Shown: one piece after another, positions 38,237 through 47,373 of the stretch
Position numbering within the stretch: position 1 is the stretch's first letter
Layout: every line of letters begins with the position of its first letter
Assembly: GCA_009789175.1 (NCBI GenBank)
Contig: CP046866.1
Span: 2,356,001-2,420,000, forward strand
DNA from: Salinibaculum litoreum
Lineage (GTDB): Archaea > Halobacteriota > Halobacteria > Halobacteriales > Haloarculaceae
Length of the DNA: 64,000 bases
Reading direction: 5' to 3'
The notes under the pieces: generated by a model
Databases searched by the model: none
What the model was told of the DNA's origin: nothing
What the model saw: the letters and a program-made list of their open reading frames with translations, nothing else
Position numbers and translations under genes: made by a program

Positions 38237-39172
38237 ATGGCAGAAACGCGTCGCGATTTGCTACGGAAGGGCGGGCAGTTGACGGCAGCCGGTGTCGTGG
38301 TCAGCACGGCCGGGTGTTTGCGCCAGATTCCGGTCGTCGGGCCGATGATTGCAGGGCCGCGGCTCCCGCCCAAGAAGTGGGTGGGTGCGCCGGGCGTCAT
38401 CGGTGACGGCGACCACGAGTCGTTCAGCCACGTCAACTACGAGGAGATACTGAACAACGAGAGCGAACTCGACAGCGATACCGCAGAGTCATTCACCGAG
38501 ATGGAGGGGTCCGCCTGGGAAGCAGCAGGCCTCAGCACGGAGGACGCAGTGGTCGGACTGGACTGGGGTGGCGTCTCCATCGTGCAGGGCAACCTGAACA
38601 AAAACGACGCCGTCAGCGCACTCGAAGAGGAGGCCTTCTCCGAGGAGACCACCAAGAACGACTTCACGATTCTGAGTGGCGACGATGGCTCGGAGTACCC
38701 GAGACGTGGCGCGGGAGTCACCGGAAACAGGATTATCGAAGGGTACGGAACCAGCGACAAGGACCCGGACGAGGTCGTTGCGACGGCAATCGATGTCGGG
38801 AACGGTAACGAGAAGCGTTATGCCGACGAGAACGAGGACTTCCAGACCCTGTTGAACAAGACTGGCATCGGTACCATCACCGTCGGGAGCACGGGCGAGG
38901 AAGTCGAGGAGACGACCGCCGAATCCGGGCAGTTCGAAGGCAACGTCGCGTCGGGGGCTCGATACGACATCAACGGCGAGGACACCGCTTTCAAAGCGGT
39001 GTACATCTTCGCTTCATCGGACGATGTCAACACCGGTGACATCGAAGACTACGTCTCGGAACTGGAAAGCGCCGAGGACGGTATCCTTTCCGAAACCAGA
39101 GGGGAAGCCACCGTCAACCAGGACGGGCGCGCGGGAATCATCGAGGCGACAATCCCGACAAACGAGCTATAA
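38237..39172 (+). CDS. Tat-exported lipoprotein, unknown function
   Basis: A 311-residue protein. MAETRRDLLRKGGQLTAAG has a twin-arginine motif, and STAGC is the lipobox. The rest is an acidic soluble domain with no motif I recognise; GLDWGGVSIVQGNLNKNDAVSAL and the regular strand-helix alternation suggest a compact alpha/beta fold, possibly two repeats of about 110 residues. It stands directly after the tRNA-Arg repeat array, a place where transferred genes often lie. Confidence 0.7.
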   Translation: MAETRRDLLRKGGQLTAAGVVVSTAGCLRQIPVVGPMIAGPRLPPKKWVGAPGVIGDGDHESFSHVNYEEILNNESELDSDTAESFTEMEGSAWEAAGLSTEDAVVGLDWGGVSIVQGNLNKNDAVSALEEEAFSEETTKNDFTILSGDDGSEYPRRGAGVTGNRIIEGYGTSDKDPDEVVATAIDVGNGNEKRYADENEDFQTLLNKTGIGTITVGSTGEEVEETTAESGQFEGNVASGARYDINGEDTAFKAVYIFASSDDVNTGDIEDYVSELESAEDGILSETRGEATVNQDGRAGIIEATIPTNEL

Positions 39173-39253
39173 CAGGCGGATGAGGGAGTCAGAGAACAGT
39201 TACAAAACCCCGCCAGTCGAGACGGACTGAATTGCTCGATACAGAGTGCCCAT

Positions 39254-39535
39254 CTATCGTAGTTCGGCTGGACGGTCGTCCCTCCTGGGGTTCCAAACCC
39301 ACGCGATAACTAGCCCAACGAGCATAATTACGGCGGCAATTGGTTCGATCCACGGGAGGAGCGATGACTCGGCGGAGAGAAGCTCATCATAAAACGCACC
39401 ACCGGTTGCACCACCGAGGAACACAAGCATTCCAACTGTCCGACTCACAGCCCAGTCCTCCGTCCGTGATTGATAGAGTGTGATAAGCCACGCAAGAGCA
39501 AAGAGTCCAATAACGAGAAGCGTTATCCAGTCCAT
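39254..39535 (-). CDS. Small three-helix membrane protein
   Basis: A 93-residue protein with hydrophobic helices at about residues 3-22, 33-50 and 62-83 and an Arg-rich C-terminus (WNPRRDDRPAELR). ATG 39535 is preferred; a longer frame upstream is not protein-like. Base composition here is visibly more AT-rich than in the flanks, suggesting a later arrival. Function unknown. Confidence 0.6.
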   Translation of the reverse strand: MDWITLLVIGLFALAWLITLYQSRTEDWAVSRTVGMLVFLGGATGGAFYDELLSAESSLLPWIEPIAAVIMLVGLVIAWVWNPRRDDRPAELR

Positions 39536-39705
39536 AGCAACCGATACCGAGTACAGAACAAAAAATCCGGGTGATAAATTCGCACACCTAGTGAACAGCG
39601 TATTCACCCACTCGATGCTGAAGAGAATCGCCTTGTGAAGGGAGTCTACGGCACCCTCGGCTGATAGCTATCGGTCGGCACCGAGGGTTGCGTACCCGGG
39701 CAGCC

Positions 39706-40713
39706 TTACAGCACCGACTCGATGACCTCGTCGGCGTCGAACCGGACGGGGTCGGTCGCGGGTACGCCCAGGGCATCGGCGTAGGCGTCGACGGCGTCCC
39801 GGGCCTGGTCGCCGGCCATGTCCTGCGTGTTGAGCATGCCGGCGTCGACGCTGGCTTCGTGAACCGGGGAGGCAATCCGCTCGTAAAGGTCGGCATACTG
39901 CTCGACAGGCAACAGGGGGTAGTCCTCGTAGCCGTGAACGGCGTCGCGGCCGGCGTCGTGACAGAGCACCAGCGAGTCGGGCTGTGCGCCATGGAGGATA
40001 GAGAGGGTCACACCGGAGTAGGCGGGGTGAGTCAGCGCGCCCTGACCCTCGACGAAGAGGATATCGTGGTCGCCGGCCTCGTGGACGAGCCGTTCGACGG
40101 CACCCGCTGCGAAGTCAGCGACGACGCGGTCGATGACGATACCCCAGTCGGCGATAGCGATACCGGTTTGCCCGGTCGGGACGACGGCGGCGTCGAGTCC
40201 GCGCTCGCGGGCGGCGTTGCGGAGTTCGAAACTGGCGGTCATCTTGCCCGTCGAGCAGTCGGTGCCGACGGTACAGACCACCGTCGCGTCCACCTCGCTT
40301 GCGGTCCCCTCGGCGACGGAGAGGTCCGCCGGCGGTCGCCGGAGGTCCCGGAGTTCACACCCGTGTTCGTCGGCGAGGCGGGCGAACTCCTCGTCGTCGC
40401 TGAGGAAATAATGGAGGCCGGCAACGATGTCACAGCCTCTCGCGAGCGCGCGACGTACGTCGGGACGCCAGGAGTCCTCGAAGCCGCCGCCGATAGGGGC
40501 GATGCCGATGACAAGGGCATCGCAGTCGGGGACCGCCGCCATCGAGTCGACGATGGGGGCGTCCTGTACGTCAGCAATGTGTTCACGAACGTAGTCGCCC
40601 GCCGTCGCGCGGTCGACGACAGCGACGACATCGTGGTCGGCATACCGGAGGATACCGACAGCCGTCTTTGCCCGGTCGGGAAACTGCTCGTGAGCGAGCA
40701 GGGCCACGCGCAT
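39706..40713 (-). CDS. DUF1611 family P-loop protein
   Basis: A 335-residue protein: an N-terminal Rossmann-like domain (MRVALLAHEQFPDRAKTAVGIL in part) and a C-terminal P-loop domain with Walker A GTDCSTGKMTA and DILFVEGQGALTHPAYSG. DUF1611 proteins include DgcN, an acyltransferase-type enzyme of D-glutamate catabolism, and in haloarchaea often lie beside an enolase-superfamily epimerase, which is absent here. ATG 40713 is chosen; a longer frame upstream lacks conservation. Confidence 0.83.
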   Translation of the reverse strand: MRVALLAHEQFPDRAKTAVGILRYADHDVVAVVDRATAGDYVREHIADVQDAPIVDSMAAVPDCDALVIGIAPIGGGFEDSWRPDVRRALARGCDIVAGLHYFLSDDEEFARLADEHGCELRDLRRPPADLSVAEGTASEVDATVVCTVGTDCSTGKMTASFELRNAARERGLDAAVVPTGQTGIAIADWGIVIDRVVADFAAGAVERLVHEAGDHDILFVEGQGALTHPAYSGVTLSILHGAQPDSLVLCHDAGRDAVHGYEDYPLLPVEQYADLYERIASPVHEASVDAGMLNTQDMAGDQARDAVDAYADALGVPATDPVRFDADEVIESVL

Positions 40714-40829
40714 ACCAACAGGGCCGCCACGGGTGAGGTTAAGCCTACCGCTCGGGGGCCAGCCGTCACCGTTCAAGAGTCGTTTGACTGTCCGGGACGT
40801 TTATTTGTGGCAGTCTCGACCACCCGGGT

Positions 40830-42041
40830 ATGAAACGGACCGCCGCCGCGGGTATCCTCCTCGTTCTCGGTGTCCTCGCAGTCGGGATTGCTGCAGTGCC
40901 TGCCGTGGCACAGGACGCCGGCAACGAGACACAGAACGGAACAGAGACAGTCGTCGTCGAGGCAACCTTCGCCGGGGCGACAGCCGAGAACGTCACAGGC
41001 GGGAACGCAGACACACTCGACCAGCAAGTCGCGACCGAACTCGGGATTGCCAGCGAGCAAGTGGCCGTCATCGAGAGCGACGGGACGACGGCCGTCGAGG
41101 TGCGCCGGGACGATGTGACGCCGGCAACGCTGGCCGACGCCATCGAGGCGACGAACGCCTCGGTCGACCGCGCGGACGTACGGGCCGGCGTGACCGACCA
41201 GACGCGGAATCAGGTGGCGACCACCGTCGACAGACGCCTGCGCGTCTCCACAGCGTTCAACGGCTCCGTGACCCGCGTCGAATCCGACCGGTTGTACGTC
41301 ACCGTGACCCGGGAAGTCGACGCCACGGGGCTGGACGCGCTCTTCCAGCGTGGCGAGGTGCGCCTGGTCGCACACACGCCCGACGGCGAACAGGCAGAGC
41401 TGTTCACCGGGTCGGAACTCAACCAGTCACTGAACGTCAGGGTCTTCGAGAACTTCTCCGTGGTACCGGTCGGGATGACCAGCGATGGCGTCTCGCAGTT
41501 CAACTCGGAGTTGCGCCGGCTCAACTTCACCGGCGAGGGCGTCGACGCCTGTGAGGGACAGCCAGCACCCAACGCGACGGGCTACTGCCTAGAGACCCGC
41601 CTCGACGGCGAAGCCATCGCACGGTACGGTATCGGACCGCGACTCGCACAGGCTGTCGACTTCGGGACGTTCACCGTCCGCGAGTTCCACGGTGTTATCA
41701 CCGGCAACGAGAGCCAGGGGCGGGCACTCCGACTCGCCGCAGTCACGCAGCCACTGCCGACCGACGTGAACATCGAAAGCGTCGACGACGCCGACGAAGT
41801 CTCCGTCGAGCCCAACTGGCCACCCGACAGCGACGACGACAGCGACGGAAACGACGACGGGAACGACAGCGACGGAAGCGACGACGGGAGCGACAGCACA
41901 CAGACGCCGGCCGATACGGCCAACACCACCGGCGGGAACGGCACGGACGACGGCTCCGGGTCCAGCGGTCCCGGCTTCACGCCGCTGGTCGCACTCGCCG
42001 GTATCGTCGTCGCTCTACTGGCGCTGCGCCACAAGCAGTAG
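40830..42041 (+). CDS. Secreted PGF-CTERM protein with a SecD-like ectodomain
   Basis: A 403-residue protein with a Sec signal peptide (residues 1-29, ending PAVAQ). The ectodomain, with STAFNGSVTRVESDRLYVTV, VDATGLDALFQRGEVRLVAHT and CLETRLDGEAIARYG, recalls the P1 region of SecD, the Sec-translocon accessory protein, but none of SecD's other membrane helices is present. A Ser/Asp/Gly/Asn linker leads to GPGFTPLVALAG, a helix and RHKQ, an archaeosortase PGF-CTERM signal. The SecD likeness is from pattern reading only. Confidence 0.7.
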   Translation: MKRTAAAGILLVLGVLAVGIAAVPAVAQDAGNETQNGTETVVVEATFAGATAENVTGGNADTLDQQVATELGIASEQVAVIESDGTTAVEVRRDDVTPATLADAIEATNASVDRADVRAGVTDQTRNQVATTVDRRLRVSTAFNGSVTRVESDRLYVTVTREVDATGLDALFQRGEVRLVAHTPDGEQAELFTGSELNQSLNVRVFENFSVVPVGMTSDGVSQFNSELRRLNFTGEGVDACEGQPAPNATGYCLETRLDGEAIARYGIGPRLAQAVDFGTFTVREFHGVITGNESQGRALRLAAVTQPLPTDVNIESVDDADEVSVEPNWPPDSDDDSDGNDDGNDSDGSDDGSDSTQTPADTANTTGGNGTDDGSGSSGPGFTPLVALAGIVVALLALRHKQ

Positions 42042-42062
42042 CCATCCATCCACAGGCAGCTC

Positions 42063-42956
42063 TCAGACCGTTCGCAAACCGACCGTCCAGAACTCTTCGT
42101 AGGCGTCTTCGAGTGCGTCCTCGGGGTCACCGGTCGCATCGACGGGCGCGGTGACCGTCGCAGCGTCTTCGAACTCGTCGAGCACGGAGCGCTCGCCGAC
42201 GACGTACAGCCGGTCGGTGGGGCGCTCCTCGACGGCCGCGAGACAGCGCTGGATGTGGTTCTCGATTTGTTCGTCGCGCAACCGCTCGAAGCGTGCCTGG
42301 GAAAACCCGCCCTTGGAGTGTTGGCTCTTCAGGGCGCTGTCGAAGCCGTGGAAGGCAGTTCGCTGCTCGCCCTCGTATGCGCCCATCGCAAAGAGGCCCG
42401 AACGCACCAGCGCGAGGGTGTACGAGTCGCGTGGCTGACACCACGAGCGGTCGAGGCGCACAGTGCTGGACCACTCGACGAACGGGTCGGGGGCGAGCGG
42501 GACCGACAGACAGGTCCCGAGTAGCCCGGCGTCGTCGGTCACCGCGAGACAGGGGGCGGCACGTGCGACCAGCGGTGCCCGCTCGCCGAAGGCATCCCGA
42601 ACGGACTCGGGCAGGTCGTGACCGTCAGCGACGTAGGCGGTGAGCACCCCTTCGGGTCCGGTCTCGATAGATTCTAGCCGGGAGAGGACATCGTCGAGTT
42701 CCTGCCCGCGCAGGCGGCGGTCGGTGCGGAAGGTGACATCTGTCTCCGCGGATTGCAGGCGCGTCACGCGGTCTTCGAGTTCGGCGACGCGGTCCTCGAG
42801 TTGGTTGACCTGCCGTTCGGCCTGCTGGCGGTCGGTGACCGCCTCGGCACGGCGCTGCTGTTCGGCCTCCAGCTGGCGCTGCAGATGGTGGTTGTCCTCC
42901 TCCAGCTCCTCGATGCGCTCTTTGAGTTCCGTGCGACCGAGGAGGTCGTCGAGCAT
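42063..42956 (-). CDS. Vms1/Ankzf1-type peptidyl-tRNA hydrolase (VLRF1 family)
   Basis: A 297-residue protein related to release factor eRF1. Residues 10-70 are a long coiled coil. Residues 100-297 form the VLRF1 domain; the loop that is GGQ in eRF1 is Gly216-Gly217-Phe-Ser-Gln220 (HSKGGFSQARFERLRDEQIENH in part), keeping the catalytic Gln. In eukaryotes Vms1 cuts peptidyl-tRNA on stalled 60S subunits. An equivalent ribosome-rescue role is likely here. Convergent with the PGF-CTERM protein gene. Confidence 0.85.
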   Translation of the reverse strand: MLDDLLGRTELKERIEELEEDNHHLQRQLEAEQQRRAEAVTDRQQAERQVNQLEDRVAELEDRVTRLQSAETDVTFRTDRRLRGQELDDVLSRLESIETGPEGVLTAYVADGHDLPESVRDAFGERAPLVARAAPCLAVTDDAGLLGTCLSVPLAPDPFVEWSSTVRLDRSWCQPRDSYTLALVRSGLFAMGAYEGEQRTAFHGFDSALKSQHSKGGFSQARFERLRDEQIENHIQRCLAAVEERPTDRLYVVGERSVLDEFEDAATVTAPVDATGDPEDALEDAYEEFWTVGLRTV

Positions 42957-43006
42957 ACCCGATGAGCGTCCGGGACGACCTTAAATCCGGTCACCTCGCC
43001 CGGGAG

Positions 43007-43354
43007 TTACACCCCGGCGGGACCGTCCGCAAGGTCGAGCAGTTGGGCGGCCCGGTCGGCCTTTGCGAGAAAGACCTCCCGGAGTGTCGGCGGATTTCGT
43101 ACCCGCTCGTCGATGAGCGACTCGGGTACTGCGAGCGTATCGGCGGGGACGCCTTCGTCGCCATGGACGGGGAAATGGCGGTCCCCGAGTTTCATCACGA
43201 GCGGGAGGTCTGTCCGCTCAATGCCCTCGTCCGCTGTATAGAGCTGTCTGTTGACCTGCTCGTGTTGTGTGTGACACATCTTTGCCGCCTCGCCCCCGGA
43301 TGGCTCGACGTACAGCCGACCGAGGTAGTATCCGTGGGAGAACTGTTCGAACAT
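43007..43354 (-). CDS. DUF5802-like haloarchaeal protein
   Basis: A 115-residue soluble protein: MFEQFSHGYYLGRLYVEP, MCHTQHEQVNRQLY, TDLPLVMKLGDRHFPVHGDEGVPADTLAVPE (in part). This is a small family conserved across haloarchaea with no known role. ATG 43354 gives the family start; a TTTAT box centred near 43389 places transcription start near 43362, so ATG 43363, adding MHR, is a real alternative. Confidence 0.8.
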   Translation of the reverse strand: MFEQFSHGYYLGRLYVEPSGGEAAKMCHTQHEQVNRQLYTADEGIERTDLPLVMKLGDRHFPVHGDEGVPADTLAVPESLIDERVRNPPTLREVFLAKADRAAQLLDLADGPAGV

Positions 43355-43488
43355 GCGGTGCATGCCAACGTAGCACATGGTGGTAGATAAATCCTGTCCG
43401 GGAGACTTATGCCGTCGGGCAATTCCAGTGCAGTGCTCGGAAAAATGCGGGCAGTTGGGTGCGGAGACGACTGTGAGGGTGCAGGGAC

Positions 43489-43965
43489 CTACGTTGCCTC
43501 GTCGACTGCATCGAGGACGGCGTCGTAGTCGGGTCGGTTGGTGGGGTCCTCGGCGACCCAGCTGTAGGTGACGGTGCCCTCGTCGTCGAGGACGAAGACG
43601 GCGCGGTTGGCGATGCCGTGCAGGCCGAGGTCCTCGATGTCGATTTCGAGGTCGTAGGCGCGGATGGCCTCGCCACCCATATCGCTGACGAGGGAAAAGT
43701 CGATGCCGTGTTCCTCGCGGAAGGCACCCTGCGAGAACGGGGAGTCGGCGCTGATACCGAGTACCGTCCCGCCGGCAGCCTCGATGTCGGCGAGTCGGTC
43801 CTGGAAGGCGACCATCTCGTTGGAACACGGGGGTGTGAACGCGCCGGGGAAGAAAGCCAGTACGACTGGCCCGTCGCCGAGGTGGTCCTGGAGGTCGAAC
43901 GGTTCGTGGTCACTGGTACCGTACGTCGCGGTGAACGTGGGGGCAGTATCGCCTGTCGAAACCAT
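43489..43965 (-). CDS. Peroxiredoxin (AhpC/TSA family, Bcp/AhpE-like)
   Basis: A 158-residue thiol peroxidase. The peroxidatic Cys lies in FFPGAFTPPCSNEM near residue 47, with the Thr three residues before it and an Arg later (IANRAVFVLDDEGTV). No second conserved Cys is obvious, so it may be a one-Cys type. It reduces peroxides with a thiol partner. ATG 43965 follows an in-frame GTG; ATG is preferred. Confidence 0.92.
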   Translation of the reverse strand: MVSTGDTAPTFTATYGTSDHEPFDLQDHLGDGPVVLAFFPGAFTPPCSNEMVAFQDRLADIEAAGGTVLGISADSPFSQGAFREEHGIDFSLVSDMGGEAIRAYDLEIDIEDLGLHGIANRAVFVLDDEGTVTYSWVAEDPTNRPDYDAVLDAVDEAT

Positions 43966-44071
43966 CACTGTGTAGTAGGGGACACCTGACCAACAGTGCT
44001 ACACCCAACATACTAGCCCGACAGGGGAACGGACCCGATACCACTTAGTCGCCCCCGCCCGGCTATCGGGT

Positions 44072-44707
44072 ATGGACCCTCGCTCGCCCGTCCCGCGACG
44101 GTGGGCCAGCCTGTATCTCTCCGAGGGGCTGAATCTGGTGGCCCTGCTTGCGGTCAACGCCGTGGCCGTCCTCGTTGGCGTGCGCTTTTACGTCGCCGAC
44201 ATGGTGGACGTGTCGACGGCGCTGTGGCCGCTGTTTGTCGACTCGCCGGTGGCGCTGTTGCTGGCGATGTTCTCGCTTGCGACGCTGCTTCCTTTCGTCG
44301 ACAGGGACCTCGACGCGGTCCCGACAAACCGCATCCTCGCCTACCTGCATACGCTGGCGTTCGTCTGGCTGGTCAAGATGGGGCTGTGGACGGGGCTAGC
44401 ACTCGGACTGGGCTTTGACCGCTATTTTCCCGCGCCGTGGGATTTTTTCGGCATCATCCTCACGCACCTGGCTTTCGTCGCCGAGGCCTTCCTGATTCCG
44501 CACTACGGAAAGACGACGCGGGGCGCACTCGCTGTTGCCCTCGTCCTCGCACTGGTCAACGACGGACTCGATTACGGCATGGGCATCCATCCGCCTCTCC
44601 GATACGACCCCGGTATCGCGCTCCCGGTCGGGACTGTGCTGCTCTCTGTCGGCGCAGTCGCGCTCGCGGCGGTGTCACTACCGAAACTCGGTGAGAACAG
44701 CGCATAA
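44072..44707 (+). CDS. DUF1405 family membrane protein
   Basis: A 211-residue protein with six to seven hydrophobic helices. Family-like blocks are NAVAVLVGVRFYVADM, ALWPLFVDSPVALLLAMFSL, FVWLVKMGLWT and the LVNDGLDYGMGIHPPLRYDP end. DUF1405 occurs in Firmicutes and archaea; function unknown. Monocistronic. Confidence 0.85.
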   Translation: MDPRSPVPRRWASLYLSEGLNLVALLAVNAVAVLVGVRFYVADMVDVSTALWPLFVDSPVALLLAMFSLATLLPFVDRDLDAVPTNRILAYLHTLAFVWLVKMGLWTGLALGLGFDRYFPAPWDFFGIILTHLAFVAEAFLIPHYGKTTRGALAVALVLALVNDGLDYGMGIHPPLRYDPGIALPVGTVLLSVGAVALAAVSLPKLGENSA

Positions 44708-44804
44708 ACGCTATTGGACAATCTTATGCAGCGCCTGCGGCCCGGTAAACGAAACAAACGAAAGTTCGACTTTATGTCTCAGTGAACTAACAGCGAGATA
44801 GAGC

Positions 44805-45932
44805 ATGGAGCGTCGCCAGCTATCTGTCGCAGTTGTCCTCGCCGTCTGTGCGGCCATGCTGGTCGCCGTCCCGGCACTGGGCGTCAACACAGCACAGCCA
44901 GCACAGGTCGAGAACAACTCGACGGCAGAGAACGGAACCGTCGGCCAGCAAATCTCTGCGTTCATGCAGACGACGGCCGTCGATGCCAACGCGACGACTG
45001 ACAGCGGGATGTGGCAAGCGGCAGTCAACACGAGCGACGACCCCAACGAGACGGTCAGCAACCGGACCGCACAGTTGGAACAGCGCCTCGACAGAGTCGA
45101 GCAGCAGATAGACCGACTCGAATCCCAGCGTGGAGACCTGCCGGAAGTCGCCTACACTGCCCGGGCGAGTGCGCTGAACGAACGGCTCGAAACACTCCGT
45201 ACACAGGTCAACGAGACCGAGCAGACCGCAAAGCGCATGGGTGTCGACGTAGCGAAACTCGAAGACCTGAGACAGCGTGCCGGCAACGCCAGCGGTCCCG
45301 AGGTAGCCGAGGTGGCACGGAATATCTCCGACCCGCCGCGAGGTCCCCCGGAGAACGCCGGTCCCCCTGACGACGCCGGCCCCGGCAACGAGACCGGACC
45401 GCCGGGGTCTGTTGGCCCTGGTGATGAGACTGACCCGGGGCCGCCCGGAGACACCGGCCCCAACAACGACACCGACACGGGACCTCCCAGCGATGTCGGC
45501 CCCGGTAACGATACCGACACGGGACCGCCTGGCGATGTCGGCCCTGGTAACGAGACGACCCCGGGACCACCCGGCGATGTCGGCCCGGGAAATGACACCG
45601 ACACTGGCCCCAACAACGACACTGCTCCTGGCCCTCCGGACGGCACTGGTCCGAACGACGATACCGATACTGGTCCCCCGGATGACACTGGCCCCAAGAA
45701 TGACGCTGAGACTGGTCCTTCGGACGAAACCGGTCCCAACGACGGAACTGACACGGACAACGAGTCCAACACTGACCCGCCCGGAGACACCGGTCCGCCG
45801 GACGACACCGGCCCCGACAGCGACAACGACGGCCAGCAACAGAGTGGGGGGCCACAGGGGTCACCCGGGCCCGCAAGTGGCGATGAGTCTACCGGCGAAA
45901 CCGTCGAGACACGCCTTATCGGCCCCATCTGA
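44805..45932 (+). CDS. Secreted protein with a coiled coil and a Gly-Pro-Asp-Asn-Thr repeat tail
   Basis: A 375-residue protein with a Sec signal peptide (residues 1-25). Residues 80-150 form a coiled coil (LEQRLDRVEQQIDRLESQ, LNERLETLRTQVNE). Residues 175-360 are about 15 copies of a loose unit GPGNDTDTGPPGDV, rich in Asp, Asn and Thr and so open to N-glycosylation (NET, NDT). It ends without a membrane helix or sorting signal. It is probably an extended surface or secreted structural protein. A TTTATG box about 30 bases upstream supports the start. Confidence 0.75.
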   Translation: MERRQLSVAVVLAVCAAMLVAVPALGVNTAQPAQVENNSTAENGTVGQQISAFMQTTAVDANATTDSGMWQAAVNTSDDPNETVSNRTAQLEQRLDRVEQQIDRLESQRGDLPEVAYTARASALNERLETLRTQVNETEQTAKRMGVDVAKLEDLRQRAGNASGPEVAEVARNISDPPRGPPENAGPPDDAGPGNETGPPGSVGPGDETDPGPPGDTGPNNDTDTGPPSDVGPGNDTDTGPPGDVGPGNETTPGPPGDVGPGNDTDTGPNNDTAPGPPDGTGPNDDTDTGPPDDTGPKNDAETGPSDETGPNDGTDTDNESNTDPPGDTGPPDDTGPDSDNDGQQQSGGPQGSPGPASGDESTGETVETRLIGPI

Positions 45933-46105
45933 GACGGCCGGACCCCTCATGAGCGGATGTCCCGGTACTTCTGAATCACTGTCGAGCGATACGTCAGTGT
46001 AATGTGTCCACACGGACAGCCGACAGTATGCATCCGAGGTGGCGGGACAGAACTGTCGATGGTCGTGAGGCATGCTTTTGTATGGTGAGCCCTAACGTTA
46101 TGTAA

Positions 46106-46783
46106 ATGGACTCCGCCGAGCTACTCGACTTACTGGGGAATGCGAACCGGCGGCGGATTCTGCGATTACTGGCGCGAAAGCCCTGTTACGTCACCGAGAT
46201 CAGCGAGTATATCGGCGTCAGTCCGAAGGCAGTCATCGACCATCTCCGGAAACTAGAGGAGGCCGGGCTGGTCGAGAGCCGAACCGACGACAGACGGCGC
46301 AAGTACTTCTCTATCGCGGAGAACCTCCGGCTGGAGGTCAACGTTTCGCCCTACGAGTTCGGCACAAAAAGCGCCTATCCGGCAAGCTCCGGCGTCGACA
46401 TGACCTCCTGTCGATATCTGAGCATCGAGGTCAGCGGAGTCGCGACCGAGGACGGCAGCGACGAGGAGTCGACGACCGCCCTCCCGGAGATGGCCGAGAC
46501 GTTACAGGAACTCGAACAACTGGAAAACGAACTCTCGCTGGCCCAGCGGTTCGTCCAGGGTCGGCTGGCGGCCGTCCGTGAGCGCATCGCCGACGAGATA
46601 GAGGAAGGGAACCCGCGGCTGGTCACGGACGTGCTGGCCGCCCTCGCGGAGAAAGAACAGGGGACGACAGAACTCAGCCATCGTATCGAAGCCCCGGAGC
46701 CCGTGGTCGCGGAGCTACTGGCCGAACTCGACAAAGAGGGTGTGGTGACCCGCGACGGCGACATCTGGCAACTGGGCGACTAA
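46106..46783 (+). CDS. ArsR-type winged-helix transcriptional regulator
   Basis: A 225-residue protein. Residues 1-75 form a winged helix (LLGNANRRRILRLLARKPCYVTEISEYIGVS in part, then SPKAVIDHLRKLEEAGLVESR, RRRKYFSIAENLRLEVNVSPYEFGT in part). The middle holds a helical hairpin (ETLQELEQLENELSLAQRF), and the C-terminus a second small winged helix (TTELSHRIEAPEPVVAELLAELDKEGVV in part). Such double-wHTH proteins are common haloarchaeal regulators; targets unknown. Confidence 0.87.
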   Translation: MDSAELLDLLGNANRRRILRLLARKPCYVTEISEYIGVSPKAVIDHLRKLEEAGLVESRTDDRRRKYFSIAENLRLEVNVSPYEFGTKSAYPASSGVDMTSCRYLSIEVSGVATEDGSDEESTTALPEMAETLQELEQLENELSLAQRFVQGRLAAVRERIADEIEEGNPRLVTDVLAALAEKEQGTTELSHRIEAPEPVVAELLAELDKEGVVTRDGDIWQLGD

Positions 46784-47253
46784 ATCTCGCGTGTCAGGCC
46801 GTCGCGCAGGTCACACCCGAAGTAATGGCCAAGCGCCCCCGACAGCGCGCCGGCGACGACACCGACCGCGAGAATGGGGACGCCCGGCCCGAGCAAGGAG
46901 AGCGTGACGTTGCCAAGCAGCGTCGACGCGCCGCCGATGGCACCGCCAGCCAGTGCGAACTCCAGATAGTGGTGTGTGTCGGTCAGTGTCCCGTAGACGA
47001 AGGCGGCGACAACGACGCCCAACAGCGTGCCGATTGTCCCAAGCGGAACCGCACCGCCGACGAGGACGGCACCGACGACGCTGGTGACGAGCGCGAGCAC
47101 GAGTGCGCGCCCGGAGAGAATACGGCCAGCACCGGCCCGAATCCGGGCGCGAAAGCCACCGCTTGCCTCCTCCTCGTCGGCGGCCTCCGCGACCGGGTCC
47201 TCGACCGTGTCGACGCCGAGGTCCGCGTCGAGTTGCGTCTCCCCCCGTGGCAT
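46780..47253 (-). CDS. Glycine-rich membrane protein, haloarchaeal
   Basis: A 157-residue protein: an acidic cytoplasmic N-terminus (about 50 residues), then four hydrophobic helices rich in Gly, Ala and Val. The composition resembles small DUF5518/DUF456-type proteins but I cannot place it firmly. ATG 47253 is chosen. Its stop interlocks with that of the regulator at 46106 (CTAA), and the start faces gatD. Confidence 0.65.
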   Translation of the reverse strand: MPRGETQLDADLGVDTVEDPVAEAADEEEASGGFRARIRAGAGRILSGRALVLALVTSVVGAVLVGGAVPLGTIGTLLGVVVAAFVYGTLTDTHHYLEFALAGGAIGGASTLLGNVTLSLLGPGVPILAVGVVAGALSGALGHYFGCDLRDGLTREI

Positions 47254-47373
47254 ACACGGTGCTACGACGGCCAGCACCATCGGTCTTTTGACGGATAGCC
47301 AGTCGCTGTCGACCGCAAGGACGGGGACGGCCGGAAGGATGGTTTCAAGTCCAGCCGCGCGGTACCGCTTTGC

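Noticed and set aside
42962-43390. 142-residue plus-strand gene
   Set aside because: It is opposite the DUF5802-like gene, whose sequence is conserved-looking. The plus-strand frame has no motif.
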